Translations under genes and position numbers: made by a program
The notes under the pieces: generated by a model
The model's database searches: none
What the model was told of the DNA's origin: nothing
Seen by the model: only the letters and a program-made list of their open reading frames with translations
Shown here: positions 9,559 through 17,664 of the stretch, piece after piece
Layout: each line of letters opens with the position of its first letter
How positions within the stretch are numbered: the stretch's first letter is position 1
Assembly: GCF_017876405.1 (NCBI RefSeq)
Contig: NZ_JAGINW010000001.1
Coordinates: forward strand, 3,113,203-3,177,202
Reading direction: 5' to 3'
DNA length: 64,000 nucleotides
From: Kibdelosporangium banguiense
GTDB lineage: Bacteria; Actinomycetota; Actinomycetes; Mycobacteriales; Pseudonocardiaceae

Positions 9559-10782
9559 CTAGTTTGCGGATCGAGGAAGGTGCCCACCCGCAGTGGTAGT
9601 CCAGTTCAATACGAAGCCGTAGGCAAAGGACGGCTTCAACCGGGCGAACTCTATACTTATACTGTCATCGTGCAAGATGTACCAGCAGTAGTTCCTAAGC
9701 CAGCTCTCCACCGCGGCACTGTACTGTGGTGAGATAAGACTGTAGGTACGTGCTGATTCGTCGATTTTAAGGGCGCATAGATACGTCCTATAATCTTGAA
9801 GTGTTTGAGAAGGTACGCCCTTCACTACGTATACCTCCGGGAAGACCTTCATGTCTGGTGAATAGGTCAGGCTGAAGTGGCATTGACCGCATCGGTTTAT
9901 CGGGGAAAATGTATACGACTGCAGTATCGGTCCATTTATCTTCATATCTATACGGAAATGATAATTCTCGCCTTTTGTGAGCGGTCGGTCGAGTGTCCGT
10001 TTGACGTAGTAACAACTTGTCGAGACTGCGGAGACCTCCCAGCCTGGCTCATTAGACGCCACCATCTTTTGCAAGGGTTGTCCATACCCCCAGGACCGAT
10101 AGCCTGCAGGGTCTTTGCAATCGCGCTTGCCGCCATCTCGGATCTCAAGTTCAAAGTGTTCTACCGAATCAGCTTCACGAACAGGCAAGGTTAGCAGAAA
10201 GCAAACGTCGGTCAGGTTGTCCTCGGTCGCCAGAATATTATGTTCTTCGGTAATGTTTAGCTTGTTGTACCACTCCATGAATATAGAGATATCTACTCTC
10301 TCCTGGAGCCAGTCGTCGACGCGAAAGTTGCGCGCTCTGGGGAACGACTGATCGCTATAAGCGGAGGAAAGTTTATCAGAACTAGGCTGTATCGGCGCGG
10401 AGGTCTCTGCGTCGGAAAGTAGTACAATGTACGATGCAACCAAGGAGATAGCTCGATCTTCTTCCTTTCGTTCGGTCCTTTCTCCCATCTTGCATATACG
10501 CATAATCTCCACTCGCCGGCGACCAAGCTCCCTTTGAGGAATCTCAGGTTCAAGACCGTATGCGGCGCGATATATGAACCTAAGCTGGTTGTCTGGTATG
10601 TATTCTGAAAGTCGATCCACCTCCTTCGCTATCTGATTGAGGACGGAGTGGCGCTCGGCGTCAACCGGGATCTGCCAAGCTTCTCGAAGCCTGTGATCGA
10701 GCTTGTCCACGTTTCTAGGGTCACGAGCGCCTAGGCCAAGTCTAAGGCTGGCTAGAGCCTTTTCAATCGGAATTTCCGTCAC
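9559..10782 (-). CDS. Unknown AT-rich accessory gene, 407 residues
   Basis: The first 130 residues read as a helical adaptor-like region (LRLGLGARDPRNVDKLDHRL, later a conserved-looking block IYRAAYGLEPEIPQRELGRR), and the rest is predominantly beta with a CGQC pair near residue 315. Codon use is clearly more AT-rich than in the flanking conjugation module, pointing to separate acquisition. The start ATG at 10782 lies only 18 bp from an 11-bp repeat array, so that array could act as its operator. I do not recognise the product. Confidence 0.55.
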   Translation of the reverse strand: MTEIPIEKALASLRLGLGARDPRNVDKLDHRLREAWQIPVDAERHSVLNQIAKEVDRLSEYIPDNQLRFIYRAAYGLEPEIPQRELGRRRVEIMRICKMGERTERKEEDRAISLVASYIVLLSDAETSAPIQPSSDKLSSAYSDQSFPRARNFRVDDWLQERVDISIFMEWYNKLNITEEHNILATEDNLTDVCFLLTLPVREADSVEHFELEIRDGGKRDCKDPAGYRSWGYGQPLQKMVASNEPGWEVSAVSTSCYYVKRTLDRPLTKGENYHFRIDMKINGPILQSYTFSPINRCGQCHFSLTYSPDMKVFPEVYVVKGVPSQTLQDYRTYLCALKIDESARTYSLISPQYSAAVESWLRNYCWYILHDDSISIEFARLKPSFAYGFVLNWTTTAGGHLPRSAN

Positions 10783-10799
10783 CCGGGACTCCCTTAAGA

Positions 10800-10881
10800 T
10801 GCCAGTTTCGTGCCGGTGTCTTGCCAGACTTCTGCCAATTTTTTGCCACTAGCCTGCCACCCTCTTGCCAGGGAGTTACCA
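10800..10881. repeat. Eight tandem 11-bp units with TGCCA core
   Basis: TGCC(A/G) starts at 10800, 10811, 10822, 10833, 10844, 10855 and 10866, and a variant TACCA at 10877. The spacing is exactly 11 bp every time while the six bases after each core are free to vary. This puts every core on nearly the same face of the helix, as expected for cooperative binding of a protein along DNA. It lies between a divergent pair, 18 bp from the 407-residue gene and about 120 bp before the conjugation-like operon. Confidence 0.8.
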
Positions 10882-11001
10882 CACTTTGGGGGCTTTACTC
10901 TCTCACGAAAAATTGAGACCTTCTGTACGAGGGGTTGCATGCACAGTCGTGAGTGAAGCGATACCGAGTGGCTTCGCGCATTGGACGCACAGGGAGGAAT
11001 T

Positions 11002-11313
11002 ATGGGCGAACTAGAACGGCGAATCAACAGCGGTAACACGTGGTTAACCCAACGCACCGCCAACCAGGAGCTGGCCAAGCGCAGTCACGAGGTCTACAAC
11101 GCCACAGCGCTGGCTGTGTCCAAGATCGACGGCATGACCAAGGTAGGCGAACACGCTATGGAACGGCTGGCGAGGTTGAACCAAGATCGCCTTGCCCTGA
11201 CTGGTCATGACCCGGTGCTCAACGCCCTGTACGGCCAGATCCAGATGACTGTTGCCCACGGGCTGCTGCGAACTCAGCGTCGGCTTGACCAGCGCTACGA
11301 CGAGATTTGGTGA
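11002..11313 (+). CDS. Small helical protein at the head of the conjugation-like operon
   Basis: A 103-residue, fully helical, charged protein (MGELERRINSGNTWLTQRTA). AGGGAGGA at 10991-10998 sets the ATG at 11002. There is no membrane segment and no recognisable catalytic motif; the run of long amphipathic helices suggests a coiled-coil partner or DNA-associated accessory protein. Its stop overlaps the next start (GTGA at 11310), so it is the first cistron of a coupled series leading to the TraD-like ATPase. Confidence 0.55.
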   Translation: MGELERRINSGNTWLTQRTANQELAKRSHEVYNATALAVSKIDGMTKVGEHAMERLARLNQDRLALTGHDPVLNALYGQIQMTVAHGLLRTQRRLDQRYDEIW

Positions 11314-11609
11314 CGATGGGCGCCTATACCTTCCTCGGCGCAGCGGTCACAACGGTGGCTGCGCTAGTCGCTGTCATCTGGGCAGCCGTGACGTACTGGC
11401 CAATCACTCTCGCTGTTGTCATCCTGGCGCTGCTTGTTGTGCCCGGCATCATGAGAGGACAGGCGAGGTCGCAAGCTCAGGCCGACTTCGTGGCGCGGGC
11501 CGCGGCTGTCGAGAACGAAACCAATGCCGCGCTCCAAGAGGTTGACGACATCTACAACCATGCTCGAGCCAGGATGGAACACCTTGAACGGCTCCGGCGG
11601 CTTCGGTGA
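11310..11609 (+). CDS. Two-helix membrane protein with cytoplasmic coiled-coil tail
   Basis: About 99 residues. Two adjacent hydrophobic helices (FLGAAVTTVAALVAVIWAAV and WPITLAVVILALLVVPGIM) are followed by a charged helical tail (RGQARSQAQADFVARAAAVE). The start is either GTG 11310, overlapping the upstream stop as GTGA, or ATG 11316. Small membrane proteins of this shape often accompany actinobacterial conjugation ATPases and may help anchor them, but no specific family is recognised. Confidence 0.55.
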   Translation: MTMGAYTFLGAAVTTVAALVAVIWAAVTYWPITLAVVILALLVVPGIMRGQARSQAQADFVARAAAVENETNAALQEVDDIYNHARARMEHLERLRRLR

Positions 11610-11764
11610 AGAGACTCCGGGCCGGCTTGGTGACTGCGGTCCTGGTTGCCGTCACGATTCAAATTCTCTGGTGGACCGTGGAACCACTGCTGCCTTACCT
11701 GCTCCTCGGGCTGGTGCTGGTGGTCATCTTCGGCACCATCTACTACCGCAGCACGCGCTGGTAG
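11606..11764 (+). CDS. 52-residue membrane protein
   Basis: A short open frame from GTG 11606 to TAG 11762-11764, overlapping the previous stop as GTGA. The product starts VKRLRAGLVTAVLVAVTIQI and has two hydrophobic helices separated by WWTVEPLLP, ending YYRSTRW. The coupled start, the coherent membrane pattern and the terminator directly afterwards support a real gene. Function unknown; likely part of the same membrane complex as its neighbour. Confidence 0.5.
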   Translation: MKRLRAGLVTAVLVAVTIQILWWTVEPLLPYLLLGLVLVVIFGTIYYRSTRW

Positions 11765-11777
11765 TGCGCGCGGATGC

Positions 11778-11808
11778 AAAGCCCACGCCAGCCGAGAGCG
11801 TGGGCTTC
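11778..11808 (+). terminator. Rho-independent terminator after the small membrane genes
   Basis: AAGCCCACGC pairs perfectly with GCGTGGGCTT across a 9-nt loop and is followed by a pyrimidine-rich TCTTCTCTTCC. It separates the three small coupled genes from the ATPase gene, so read-through or a second promoter would be needed downstream. Confidence 0.75.
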
Positions 11809-11850
11809 TTCTCTTCCTGCTGAAGGCTTCGGGTTCCTGGAGTGTCCGCT

Positions 11851-14061
11851 GTGAAGATCAGACGTCGTTGGCAAGGGGCAGCTGTGCGTGCCCACCTCCT
11901 AACCTTCCCCTCAGACCTCCGTCCCGAGCAGGTGCTCGCTTGGGTCCGTGCGCTTAGCGGCCTGCTGACTGCTGGCCCTCGCCGCTTTCGTGGCGTTGCG
12001 ACGGTCATCTTCGAACTGGAAGCTACGGACCGCGGCCTCCAGCATCGACTGAGGGTTCCGGCTTCTCACGCTGACTACCTCGTCGGCCAGTTGCGCTCGT
12101 TGGTGCCCGGCACGCGGGTAGCACCGGCGGCATCTCCTCTGCGGTACGCCTGGATGTCGGCAGTCGAGCTGGGTATGACAAATCCGCGACGTCGCCTGTC
12201 CATTCCGGATCCTGAAGTCTTGGCCACCAGCCTGTTGGCCAGTGTTCAGACCCTAAACCCCGGTGAAGTCGTTCTGCTGCAACTGGTTGTCGCACCCGCG
12301 GTGCCGGCGCATCCACCGACGCAACAGAGGGCTGTCAATGCCGGATTCGGCTTGAAGGCACGGGTGGCCATGCGCTTATTGTCGCCCTCCAATAACAAGG
12401 ACGACATCGACGACCAGCGTGTCAAGCTGGCCGAGCCCAACTTCCTGGCAGTGCTGCGGGTTGCCGCCAAAGCCGATACGGATGCCCGTGCCCGTCAGCT
12501 TGTCCATCGCGTTCAGACCGCACTTGGCAGCGCCCGCAGTCCCGGTAACGGGTTCCGACGACGGCTGGTGCCCAGGCGGCGACTCCTGAAACGCATCTCA
12601 GAGGCCCGCGCTGTGCTGGCCTTCCCGATGAAGCTCGCGGCCAAGGAGCTGCTGAGCCTCACGGCCTGGCCGCTGGGACGGCCTCATGTTGCCGGGCTGC
12701 CTCGAAGTCGCACTCGCCATCTGCCAGCCACTGGAGAAATTTCGAGGGCTGGTGAGTTGGTCATCGCCACCAGCAACTTTCCGGGCGCTGAACGTCCGCT
12801 CGCGATTACTGCTGCCGACGCCTGCAAGCACGTCTTGGTCGCCGGCCCGACCGGCACGGGAAAAACCGCACTTTGCACCAACCTTGCCGCCTCGCTTGTC
12901 GACCAAGGCTTTGGCGTCATTGTGGTCGAGACGAAGGCCGATGCTGACCAAGCCCTCTTCTTTGAACTGATCGAGCGCATCCCCAAGCATCGCCTACAAG
13001 ACGTCGTTATTGTCGATGTTCGTGAGACGGCTTTCCCTGTATCGTTCAACCTCCTGGCTGAGGGAAAACCTGACATAGCGGTCGAGCAGCTGTGCGCGCT
13101 TTTTCAACACCTTTACCGCGATACCAGAAGTGTCTATGTCCGCGAGGTGCTCTATCACGGCCTGATGACCTTGGTCAGCCAGCCGGGCTACACCTTCGTC
13201 GATCTGGCGTCGTTGCTGATGCCGCGGAACTCGGCAGAGCAGGCATGGCGGGACGAGCTGATCGCCTCTGTACAAGATCAGGAGCTTCGCGACTTCTGGC
13301 AGCGATTTATGGATCAGCCGCGGGCGCAGCAAGACCGCTATGTGCAGCCAGTGATGGACCGCATCTGGCAACTCAACGCCCGTAAAGAGATTCGCAATAT
13401 CATTGGTCAAGCTCGTTCCAGCTTCACGATGGGCGAAGTGCTGGCTGCCAACAAGATCTTGCTGGTCAACTTGTCGGGTGTCGGCGAAGCGACAGCTAGT
13501 CTTGCCGGAGCGCTCTTTATGAACGCCATCTGGAACGCTGCCAAGGCTACACGAGCGCAACGGCCTAACTTCCTGTTCCTGGATGAATTTGCTGCGCTGC
13601 TTGACCTGCCGGTCGGCACAGCGGATTTGCTAGCCCGGGCTCGCTCTTTCAACCTCGGCGCGGTGTTGGCTACTCAGAACGTCAACGACCTGCCACCGGA
13701 TATCCGCGGAGCGGTGATGGCCAACGCCAGGACAAAAGTCGTGTTTCAGACCGCAGCTGGCGATGCCTTTCTGTTTGCGCGCGATTTCGGTCGGCAGGTG
13801 AGCGACGAAGACTTTACCAAACTTGGCGACTTTGAAGTGATCGCCCGGCTGATGACTCCTGAGGGAGTCAGTAACCCAGTCACGGGCCTCACGCTGCCAC
13901 CAAGAAAACGTACTGGGTTGGCTCGGCAGGTGCGTGATCTATCCCGTAAACGCTACGGCCGACCAGTTGCTGCAGTCGAAGCTGAGATGCGGGAGCGTCG
14001 TACGTCAAAAAGTAACATGCCCAAGAAGAAACCAAATCTGGGCGACCAGAAGTGGGGTTGA
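11851..14061 (+). CDS. TraD/VirD4-like conjugative coupling ATPase
   Basis: A 736-residue cytoplasmic ATPase with Walker A GPTGTGKTALCTNL (near residue 335), a VVETKADADQ strand after it, and Walker B FLFLDEFAALLD (near 580) followed by LATQNVNDLP, the sensor motif of type IV secretion ATPases of the TraD/TraG/VirD4 class. The N-terminal 300 residues have no membrane helix. GTG 11851 is preferred to GTG 11842 because the GGAG overlapping 11842 would serve it at 8 bp. It is followed after 1 bp by a small gene and then by a replication-relaxation protein, the usual actinobacterial conjugation trio. A divergent relative lies at 62108-64000. Confidence 0.8.
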   Translation: MKIRRRWQGAAVRAHLLTFPSDLRPEQVLAWVRALSGLLTAGPRRFRGVATVIFELEATDRGLQHRLRVPASHADYLVGQLRSLVPGTRVAPAASPLRYAWMSAVELGMTNPRRRLSIPDPEVLATSLLASVQTLNPGEVVLLQLVVAPAVPAHPPTQQRAVNAGFGLKARVAMRLLSPSNNKDDIDDQRVKLAEPNFLAVLRVAAKADTDARARQLVHRVQTALGSARSPGNGFRRRLVPRRRLLKRISEARAVLAFPMKLAAKELLSLTAWPLGRPHVAGLPRSRTRHLPATGEISRAGELVIATSNFPGAERPLAITAADACKHVLVAGPTGTGKTALCTNLAASLVDQGFGVIVVETKADADQALFFELIERIPKHRLQDVVIVDVRETAFPVSFNLLAEGKPDIAVEQLCALFQHLYRDTRSVYVREVLYHGLMTLVSQPGYTFVDLASLLMPRNSAEQAWRDELIASVQDQELRDFWQRFMDQPRAQQDRYVQPVMDRIWQLNARKEIRNIIGQARSSFTMGEVLAANKILLVNLSGVGEATASLAGALFMNAIWNAAKATRAQRPNFLFLDEFAALLDLPVGTADLLARARSFNLGAVLATQNVNDLPPDIRGAVMANARTKVVFQTAAGDAFLFARDFGRQVSDEDFTKLGDFEVIARLMTPEGVSNPVTGLTLPPRKRTGLARQVRDLSRKRYGRPVAAVEAEMRERRTSKSNMPKKKPNLGDQKWG

Positions 14062-14062
14062 C

Positions 14063-14323
14063 ATGTCGCACCTTGCTCGGGAGATTGACCGGCAGCTCGT
14101 CTGGATTGAGAAACATGCGGACGATCTGATGGCGACAGTGAAAGATCTTAGCGCTGATGTTCGTGCCGAGATGCAAGGTCCCGGCTGGGATGAAGTGCAG
14201 TGTCAAGCCATTCGCTTAGCGCTGAACAATTGGGGGGATAACTGCGGGCGTTCCATTATGTCGACCGAAGCTGAGCTGCGGGCTTTTCGTCAAGAGCTCG
14301 TCTACGCGCTCCGTCAACTGTGA
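14063..14323 (+). CDS. Small helical protein between coupling ATPase and relaxation protein
   Basis: An 86-residue product (MSHLAREIDRQLVWIEKHAD) whose ATG at 14063 is 1 bp after the ATPase stop. It is helical and acidic without cysteine motifs or membrane segments. In the second conjugation module of this window the same slot, between ATPase and relaxation protein, is held by a 40-codon ORF, so a conserved small accessory cistron is likely. Function unknown. Confidence 0.55.
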   Translation: MSHLAREIDRQLVWIEKHADDLMATVKDLSADVRAEMQGPGWDEVQCQAIRLALNNWGDNCGRSIMSTEAELRAFRQELVYALRQL

Positions 14324-14376
14324 ACGGAAGGCATGTGTACGTCGGTGTGTGTATCGACCCACGGGAAGGAGGAAGT

Positions 14377-15129
14377 GTGAGCTGCGTAAATAGCACCACC
14401 GGCGCGCGGCATACTGCTCCGCCTGACGCTTCGCAGCTCCCTCGGCGTGACCTAGCCGTGGTGAGGCTGATCGGTCAGTTCCGGCAGTTGACGACGAGTC
14501 AGATACGCGCTTTAGCCTTCGCTGACATGGCTTCAAAAACACCGCTCGACCGGACGCTTAAACGGCTGACCGAGCGCAAATACCTGGTGCGTTTGCAGCG
14601 GCTTGTTGGTGGGAGCTACGGTGGGTCAGGGCAGTACGTTTACCAGCTTGGTCGCCAAGGTTGGAAGTTGCTAAACAAACCAGGTGACTACTGGGCGCCA
14701 CGCGCCGTGAACTTGCATACCTTGGCCATCGCTGACTGCCTCGTAGCCTTGAAGCGCGTTGAGGGCAGTGGGCTGCTGGAAGTCGTCGAGTTTGTAACTG
14801 AGCCTGAGTGTCATAAAACGGTGGGAGATCAGCTGCTCACGCCAGACGCCTATGTTGAGCTGAATCATCGCGGAAATAAGTTGCTTTCGTGGCTTGAGAT
14901 CGACCGCGGCACCGAGCATGCCGACAAAATCCAAGAGAAGTGCGTGCGGTACTGGAAGGCCTCCGTTTCGGGTCAGTGGGATGGTTACTTCCCCTATGTC
15001 TTATTTGTCGTGCCAGATGTTCATCGTCAACGCGCCATCGAACGAGTCATTCAGAGCGGGCCGGCTGATGCGCAAGCACTCTTCAATGTGTGCCCGATAG
15101 CTGAATTTCCAAGATTGTCCACAACTTGA
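14377..15129 (+). CDS. Replication-relaxation (MobC-like) family protein
   Basis: A 250-residue protein with an N-terminal winged helix (DLAVVRLIGQFRQLTTSQIR, then LDRTLKRLTERKYLVRLQR) and a downstream domain containing VNLHTLAIADC and LEIDRGTEH. This pattern is the Replic_Relax family, DNA-binding proteins linked to plasmid replication and mobilisation in actinobacteria. I use GTG 14377 with AAGGAGG at 5 bp; an alternative GTG at 14320 overlaps the preceding stop. A second member is at 61171-61992 with the same ATPase partner. Confidence 0.75.
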   Translation: MSCVNSTTGARHTAPPDASQLPRRDLAVVRLIGQFRQLTTSQIRALAFADMASKTPLDRTLKRLTERKYLVRLQRLVGGSYGGSGQYVYQLGRQGWKLLNKPGDYWAPRAVNLHTLAIADCLVALKRVEGSGLLEVVEFVTEPECHKTVGDQLLTPDAYVELNHRGNKLLSWLEIDRGTEHADKIQEKCVRYWKASVSGQWDGYFPYVLFVVPDVHRQRAIERVIQSGPADAQALFNVCPIAEFPRLSTT

Positions 15130-15176
15130 CGCATCCCGAGAGGAGGAATTGACAACGTAGCCCTAAAGTCGCGCCA

Positions 15177-15205
15177 TTGACTAGTTCGGTCCAATAATTC
15201 ATAGT
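15177..15205 (+). promoter_or_regulatory. Candidate sigma-70-type promoter
   Basis: TTGACT at 15177-15182, a 17-bp spacer, then CATAGT at 15200-15205, ending 15 bp before the ATG at 15221. The -35 is near consensus; the -10 is weaker. Confidence 0.45.
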
Positions 15206-15220
15206 GAAAGGGATGGTGAA

Positions 15221-15703
15221 ATGTCTGCGATTAGCTCTGAACCTGCTGTCGACCTCGATCTGACCAACAAAGATCTTATCGCCAATCAGCTCTGGGTTCG
15301 CCTGACAAGGCGCATCGCTCGTGATGGAGAGGTGAACCTGATGCTCGCAGAACGCATCATGGATCAGACGCTTGGGTTCTTGAAACTGTGCGCCGAACGG
15401 CCAAGCACTGAGTCGTATGTGCCGTCATCCTTGGTCGATATCGGCTGGCATACCTTTATCCTCTACACCAAGGAGTATGCCGAGTTCTGTGCTCAGATAA
15501 CTGGCGGGCGATTTATTCATCACTATCCCTCTGATGAAGAGGGCGTGGATTATGGTAAGGGCAATGTCGCTCGTACCATTACCGCACTCAAGCGGCACGG
15601 CCTTACCGTTGACGAGCCACTGTGGACTAATCTGGGTACGGATTGTAGTGGCGACGGGAGTTGTGACGCCAGTAGCACCTGTGGCGGCGACAGCTGCAGT
15701 TAG
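15221..15703 (+). CDS. WH..HH-type glycine-rich-domain-like protein with Cys-rich tail
   Basis: A 160-residue protein with the conserved sequence VDIGWHTFILYTKEYAEFC followed by GRFIHHYP, which I know from the actinobacterial glycine-rich-domain-containing protein family; the Trp-His and His-His pairs are the family's invariant residues. The last 20 residues contain five cysteines in a Gly/Ser/Asp setting (CSGDGSC, STCGGDSC), suggesting metal binding or a modifiable tail. ATG 15221 follows AAAGGGATGG. An inverted repeat terminates it before the methyltransferase gene at 15778. Biochemical role is unknown. Confidence 0.6.
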   Translation: MSAISSEPAVDLDLTNKDLIANQLWVRLTRRIARDGEVNLMLAERIMDQTLGFLKLCAERPSTESYVPSSLVDIGWHTFILYTKEYAEFCAQITGGRFIHHYPSDEEGVDYGKGNVARTITALKRHGLTVDEPLWTNLGTDCSGDGSCDASSTCGGDSCS

Positions 15704-15710
15704 ATAATTC

Positions 15711-15755
15711 GTCTTCCACCTGGGCGTCCGCAGCGGTGGGTGCCAGGTGGAAGAC
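15711..15755. terminator. Strong inverted repeat, likely terminator
   Basis: GTCTTCCACCTGG and its reverse complement enclose a GC-rich loop between the Cys-tail gene and the methyltransferase gene; there is no long T-tract on the plus strand. Confidence 0.55.
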
Positions 15756-15777
15756 AAGTAATTAAATAGGTTTTCGT

Positions 15778-16368
15778 ATGAGTAATGAGGTAGATGCGTA
15801 TTGGAGTAAATGCTACGAAACTGGTAGAGACTTCCGGATGATATCGTCACGCGCTATCTCTACGCTGCTGAGATTTGCCAATACTGCTCAGGGTGGTCGC
15901 TGTTTGGATGTCGGGTGTGGTACAGGTCAATTGACGAGAGAGCTGTATCACCGGGGTTTCAATGTAGTTGGCATAGATGTCTCCGAAAGTGCCATCGATA
16001 TTGCGCGAAAGCTCACTACCGTTTCGCGGCGGCGGTTACAGTATCTGCACCTCGACATCGAGTGCGGCGGCCTGAGCAAGCTTGTGAATCAATCTTATGA
16101 CCTCATCACCTGCAAGTTCGTCTACGCGCTCATCAAAGATAAGCCTGCTTTCTTGTTAAAGGTACATCAGCTATTAGCGCCGAACGGTGCCTTTGTGGTC
16201 ATCACGCCTGTGCCTGAAGACGTACCAGCCGAGAAGAAGATGATCATTGTCGCATCGGACGACATGAGCCGGTTAGCAAGAGAATTCGATCAAACTGCGC
16301 TGTACCAAGAACATGGCCTGATCTGCTTTGTGGGTCGACGGAGAAGGGTTTTGACTGAAGCCGCCTAG
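15778..16368 (+). CDS. Class I SAM-dependent methyltransferase
   Basis: A 196-residue protein with motif I LDVGCGTGQLTREL, motif II VVGIDVSESAIDIA and the expected DLITCKFVYAL strand (motif IV) followed by LLAPNGAFVVITP. This is a small-molecule-type Rossmann methyltransferase using S-adenosylmethionine; the substrate cannot be inferred. It is more AT-rich than the biosynthetic cluster downstream. No clear Shine-Dalgarno precedes the ATG (AATAGGTTTTCGT), and it could be co-expressed with the WH..HH protein by read-through. Confidence 0.8.
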   Translation: MSNEVDAYWSKCYETGRDFRMISSRAISTLLRFANTAQGGRCLDVGCGTGQLTRELYHRGFNVVGIDVSESAIDIARKLTTVSRRRLQYLHLDIECGGLSKLVNQSYDLITCKFVYALIKDKPAFLLKVHQLLAPNGAFVVITPVPEDVPAEKKMIIVASDDMSRLAREFDQTALYQEHGLICFVGRRRRVLTEAA

Positions 16369-16380
16369 CGGGGAAGGTCA

Positions 16381-16409
16381 TTGATAAACAGAGGCAGAAA
16401 GTCTATAAT
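16381..16409 (+). promoter_or_regulatory. Near-consensus sigma-70 promoter, leaderless start
   Basis: TTGATA at 16381-16386, exactly 17 bp, then TATAAT at 16404-16409. Transcription would begin near 16415-16417, which is at or within a few bases of the GTG (16415) and ATG (16421) starts, so the message is probably leaderless. Confidence 0.75.
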
Positions 16410-16420
16410 TATAGGTGATT

Positions 16421-16681
16421 ATGAACACTGCTATGACACGTAAGTCCCTCCGCGTCGCGCTACGTCGCCTTGCCTACGATTACCAGGCAAAAGTCCGAGG
16501 CCAGGAGACTTTTGCGCACTTCAAGCAGGACGAGTCAGTATTTCGACGACGTCGACGATCTAACTGCAAGCGCCGGGCGGCCAATGTCAGCCACCCGGCG
16601 GTGGTGCTCGGATTCTTCATGGTAGTTGTTGTTTGGCTTGGGCTTGACAGTCATGCTCAGGTGATACTTGGAGACTTTTAG
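16421..16681 (+). CDS. Small basic membrane protein
   Basis: An 86-residue product: a strongly basic N-terminal half (RKSLRVALRRLAYDYQAKVR, later FRRRRRSNCKRR) and one transmembrane helix near the C-terminus (VVLGFFMVVVVWLGLD). It lacks a Shine-Dalgarno but sits directly under a TTGATA-N17-TATAAT promoter, consistent with leaderless translation from GTG 16415 or ATG 16421. No family recognised. Confidence 0.5.
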   Translation: MNTAMTRKSLRVALRRLAYDYQAKVRGQETFAHFKQDESVFRRRRRSNCKRRAANVSHPAVVLGFFMVVVVWLGLDSHAQVILGDF

Positions 16682-16778
16682 ATTTGCTTCGCCATAGCAA
16701 CCCGTGGCGCACTTCGTGGTGCATCCGCCTAGCAGTCCATATGGTCGACCGTGTTGGCAGGATTGGGCGTGGGGCTCC

Positions 16779-17663
16779 CTACACCCCGCTCCGCTCCACC
16801 ACGCCAGATCGTCTCCCCACCATCACCGAGCCCACCACGATCGCCGCCAGCCCCAGGACCGTCGACCACGTGATCCGCTCGTCGAGTAACACCCAACCCA
16901 GGATCACCGTGATGCCGGGCGACAGGTAGAACGCCAACGTCGCCCTGGCCGGTCCGGCTCTCGCGATCAGGCCGTAGAAGAGCCTGAGCGTGAAGCCGGT
17001 AAACACGATGCCCAGCGCGAGCAGCGACAGCGAGCTGGGGAGCGACGGCAGTTTCGCCGGCAGCGACAGTATGCCCGGCACCAGCAGCACGGTGGTGGCC
17101 ACCAACATGGCGGCTGTTGCCACACCAAGCGGTTCAGCAAAGACCAGCTTGCGGTGAATTAGCATCGAGCCGATCGCATAGCAGAGGGCGGCCGCGGTCA
17201 CGAGGATACCGCCGAGCAACATGTGGGAGCCGTCGTGGATGTCCACGCCGAAGATCAGCACCAACCCCGCGAGCCCGAGCAGTAGGCCGACGACACCGGT
17301 GATGCCTTGGGGACGTTCAGCCGGATCGAACCGCAGCGCCAGCAGAGCGACGAACAATGGTTGCGCCCCAATGAGAATCCCGGTCAGGCCCGTGGAGAGC
17401 CACTGCTGTCCATAGGTCAAAAGCGTCATCGGCACCGCAGCCTGCAGCAGCACCGTGATGAGCACCCACCACGGATGCTGACGCAGCGGTGCAAGTACGC
17501 GGCGGTGTAGCGCAAGCGGCAGAAGCATCGCGGCAGCGAGGGCCACGCGGCCAAGGACGACCACCACCGGCGAGAAGCTTTGGAGTGCCAAGGCGATGAC
17601 GAGGTAGGCCGCGCCCCAACAGATCGACAGCGTGATCAGCATCAACCAGTTTCGGCGGCTCAC
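16779..17663 (-). CDS. EamA/DMT-family transporter
   Basis: A 294-residue protein with ten hydrophobic segments in two homologous halves, as in the drug/metabolite transporter superfamily; the first half opens NWLMLITLSICWGAAYLVIA and the second repeat contains ALCYAIGSML. It ends in a short basic C-terminus. Its start is 1 bp after the stop of the D-amino-acid-oxidase-like gene, so both form one transcript reading leftwards. The family exports amino acids, amines and small metabolites; here it could export the product of the adjacent cysteine-ligase cluster. The family assignment is firm, the cargo is inference. Confidence 0.82.
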   Translation of the reverse strand: MSRRNWLMLITLSICWGAAYLVIALALQSFSPVVVVLGRVALAAAMLLPLALHRRVLAPLRQHPWWVLITVLLQAAVPMTLLTYGQQWLSTGLTGILIGAQPLFVALLALRFDPAERPQGITGVVGLLLGLAGLVLIFGVDIHDGSHMLLGGILVTAAALCYAIGSMLIHRKLVFAEPLGVATAAMLVATTVLLVPGILSLPAKLPSLPSSLSLLALGIVFTGFTLRLFYGLIARAGPARATLAFYLSPGITVILGWVLLDERITWSTVLGLAAIVVGSVMVGRRSGVVERSGV

Positions 17664-17664
17664 G

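Noticed and set aside
10800..10881. CRISPR array
   Set aside because: The units are 11 bp with a 5-bp core; there are no spacers of CRISPR length, no longer repeat and no cas genes.
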